DNA from: Cryptomeria japonica
Taxonomy: Eukaryota; Streptophyta; Pinopsida; Cupressales; Cupressaceae
Assembly: GCF_030272615.1 (NCBI RefSeq)
Contig: NC_081406.1
Span: 395,582,439 to 395,646,438 of the forward strand
DNA: 64,000 nucleotides
Direction: 5' to 3'
How positions within the stretch are numbered: the first letter of the stretch is position 1; every line of letters begins with the position of its first letter. Positions 61,659-64,000 of the stretch are shown piece after piece. Both the position numbers and the translations under genes were made by a program. The notes under the pieces are model-generated. The model was not told where the DNA came from, did not search any database, and saw only the letters and a list, made by a program, of their open reading frames with translations.

Positions 61659-63559
61659 ATTCCAATAGGGCTCCCATCATCCAATTCTTGAAGATCTCTT
61701 TTTAGCACATCTTCGAATTTAACATGATTCTCCATAAACAAAGTCCCTTCTATTTTCTCCTCTAGTGTCATCACATCAAGATTGATTATTACTTCATGCA
61801 ATCATGCTTTTAACCTTTCATGCTCTCTTAATGCCTTTATGGTTCCAGTGTACACCCTCCAATAATGTTCAACATGTATGAGCATGGGGTTGAGCCTGTG
61901 TTCAATGATATCATTAACCATTTTATCCATCTTCTATTGAATATTACTCACCTGTTTGGTAGCCTTTTCTGCTTGATATTTCCAATACAGAACATTAGAG
62001 ACATCATCCAAGCTTCGTCTTGTGGGATATGCAGCATATTCATTTAAAGGAGTTCCTGTCTCAAATTGCAATATCCTTGCTTGTAGCCTCTGATTCTCCT
62101 CTTTAGTTCTTTCATATAAACCCTTATAGGTAATGTTTTCCCTGACCAAAAACTCTGTCTGATCCAAATTTAGTTTGGCTACATCCAAGTTTAATTTTGT
62201 AGTGACCCTAGGGTCAGTCTTTCCTACCTGATCGACCATAAGGTGTCCAAAGGTTTCTTCAACATCCACAATAATTGGTCTTTTTCCTCTCGGATATAGT
62301 GCCCATTGTAGGAGAGATTTTTGATCAGGATCATACCCCGAGCCCATGAACAATTTATCTATCTCTTGAGGCAATACTTGTTGATTTGTGTCTTGCTTCT
62401 TCAAGAATCCATCAAACAGAAGTGCTGAATTTATATCCCAACCTGAAAATATGATAACTCCAGCCTCCTTTAATATTTTCCTCCCCTTCTTAGGGGTCAT
62501 ATATTTCATGAGAGCATCTATCTCATCTTGCAGCCTTCTCATCTGCTCTTCTTCTGATCTCCTAGCCATACTTTGTCTCACATGAGCCCCCTTGTACTAG
62601 TATAAGAATGAAAGGAATTCTCCTGAGGAAGCGAATCCATCATCCGCAACAAAGTCTTCATGCTATGTCATCCTTATATCAACTATATCCCTAATATTAA
62701 AATCACCAGTTTCCACATCTACCTCTGCTTCAAAACTAGGTGGATAATCTTCTCTAGGGGAGTCAGCAGGGATGCTACTAGCAGTTGATTTTGGTGACAT
62801 GTGAGCCAATGGCTTACTATCTCTTCCAGTGTTGACAAAATGGAGGAACTGTGGGGGTACTCTATGCATAATCTCTACCTCATGCTGAAGTAGTTTTTTG
62901 GCTATCTCCAAAGGATCTTAGAGGTTTCCAAGTAGGTCTCCATCCACCATCCCCCTTGCTCTTTTCCACTTGAAAGCTTCCCAAGTCATCTCGCTTCTTT
63001 CTCTCAAAACCTTAGCCTCTTCCCTTTCAAGGTTCCTGATTAAATCATCTGGCATTTGAACCACATGTATTCCAGCCTTTAGCTTCTGTGATGCCCTTGC
63101 AGCTTTTATATATCCCTCAGGATCAAAGTTCTCTCTAGGATCACCCAGAGTCATGCCATAATAATCTAACTTATTTTGAAGTAAATGATAACTTTTAGAA
63201 CTTTTAACAATGAAATCAGAAAACACCAGTACCCCTGGCACAATAGATTGTTTACCAAAATCTGTGAGATGTTTGGCACTGACAGCAGACAGTTGTCTTA
63301 TAATCTCTAGACTAGCCACCCTGTTTGGCACTGTAATTGGAAGCATGTATGGCTTTCCTTCATACCCAAAAACCCTGATTTCTATATGATTAGGGTGGCA
63401 ATACCAATCACCCCAGTTGTGATCAATCTGAGACTCTGGAGAGAAGTCTTTCAGGCTGAGGAAACTTTTGATTTCAGGAGACAAAGCATAATTTCTATGT
63501 TGTCCGAAGGCTGCACTAAGTGGTTTTACAAAATATTCCTGAAAGTGCCTGTTGAGCAC

Positions 63560-64000
63560 TATTTTTGAAAATAAAAATAAAAAAAAATAACGTATGTTTC
63601 CATAAGTATGAAGGCTAATGGATATTTCGGCCAGTAAACTGTATCGAGCACTGCAGGAGAAGTTTCATCGAAAGAGCGTTTTCATCGACACAGGGCATAT
63701 AAAGCATTAAGCAAAGGTATTTCGGCAAAAAGTTACCTTCAATGAATGCAAGAAACCGCTCATCGATACTCCAAGTTTCATCGAAAAGGTAAAAGCAAAA
63801 AGCGAAAAAGGAAAAAGGTGATTTCGAAGGAATGTCGTTACCGAAGAAACTCAAGAGACATTCATCGAAATGCAAGTTTCATCGATGAACGTGGTGTCGA
63901 ACAAAAGAAAAGCTGTTTCATCGATAAAAAAGGATATCGATGAAAAGGGGATATCGATGAACACTCATAAGCCTTCATCGAAGAAAGAAACTCATCGAAA
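63560..64000 (-). repeat. Leader of element F with TCATCGA motif array
   Basis: Upstream of the F frame (- strand). TCATCGA or its complement occurs at about 63665, 63682, 63760, 63777, 63871, 63887, 63917, 63936, 63953, 63974 and 63991: eleven times in 330 bp, some as the palindrome TTCATCGATGAA. No gene; continues past the window edge. Confidence 0.7.

Larger units (their letters stand above)
55331..63559 (-). pseudogene. Unrecognised 725-codon reading frame of element F, split by copia D
   Basis: Read right to left: 63559-61659, then (after removing D and one copy of its duplication) 55607-55331. The two parts join in frame: 2178 nt, 726 codons with the stop. In-frame stops at 62918, 62663, about 62599, 61934 and about 61803; no frameshift. 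No family recognised. N-terminal ~210 residues: globular, with WYCHPNHIEIRVFGYEGKP. Then an acidic, Ser/Pro-rich stretch, then a charged helical region likely to be coiled coil (EEEQMRRLQDEIDALMKYM), and another helical C-terminus (LISIKDRALSRLDRS). No zinc knuckle, protease or RT motif. No ATG at the 5' end (GTG at 63559, preceded by ATA), so the true start is unknown. It could be a gag-like or captured protein. Confidence 0.6.

Noticed and set aside
1-64000. tRNA, rRNA, CRISPR or bacterial-type operon features
   Set aside because: None seen. The only tRNA-like matches are short retrotransposon primer-binding sites, and the repeats are LTRs, tandem units or microsatellites.

Overview
The window is plant nuclear DNA made almost entirely of LTR retrotransposons in several states of decay. 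I found no intact host gene, no tRNA or rRNA gene and no CRISPR array. The AT-rich background, 18-kb Tat/Ogre-like Ty3 elements, nested insertions and CpG-depleted old copies fit a large, repeat-rich, methylated seed-plant genome, plausibly a gymnosperm. The species cannot be fixed from the sequence.

Region 1 (278-35714) holds two complete copies of one Ty3/gypsy family, inserted tail to tail. Element A (278-17967, + strand) has 1142-bp LTRs and an ATATG target duplication. Element B (18141-35714, - strand) has 1145-bp LTRs and an ATAAC duplication. Only 173 bp separates them, so they form a ~17.6-kb inverted repeat. Each reads LTR, primer site, ~2.2-kb leader, gag, protease, G-patch, acidic linker, RT, RNase H, second RNase H, integrase, ~1.6-kb spacer, then an antisense gene, a purine tract and the other LTR. 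The antisense gene is the most striking object in the window. It has its own TATA box, a 25-codon first exon, a 463-bp GT-AG intron in phase 0, and a ~610-codon second exon. That exon encodes a plant mobile domain (PMD) protein with a coiled coil and a proline-rich tail.

Region 2 (35720-45585) is older debris: a GC-rich patch with short palindromes, unassigned AT-rich DNA, a solo LTR related to A and B (38994-40188, GTTAA duplication), a truncated Ty1/copia relic on the - strand (about 40590-44207) and a second copia-type LTR fragment.

Region 3 (about 45588-64000) is a three-level nest. Element C, a diverged relative of A and B on the + strand, is cut inside its second RNase H domain at about 54370 by element F. 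F lies on the - strand, runs past the window edge and carries only an unrecognised 725-codon reading frame. F in turn is split by a complete Ty1/copia element D (55613-61658, ATTCC duplication), whose single gag-pol frame has ten premature stops and no frameshift.

A short palindromic motif, TCGTACGA(G), recurs in the leaders of A, B and C and inside the intron of the antisense PMD gene. The F leader has an analogous array of TCATCGA. A ~450-bp leader block is far better conserved between A/B and C than their LTRs are. These noncoding signals and the antisense PMD gene are the parts that ordinary retrotransposon annotation does not explain.
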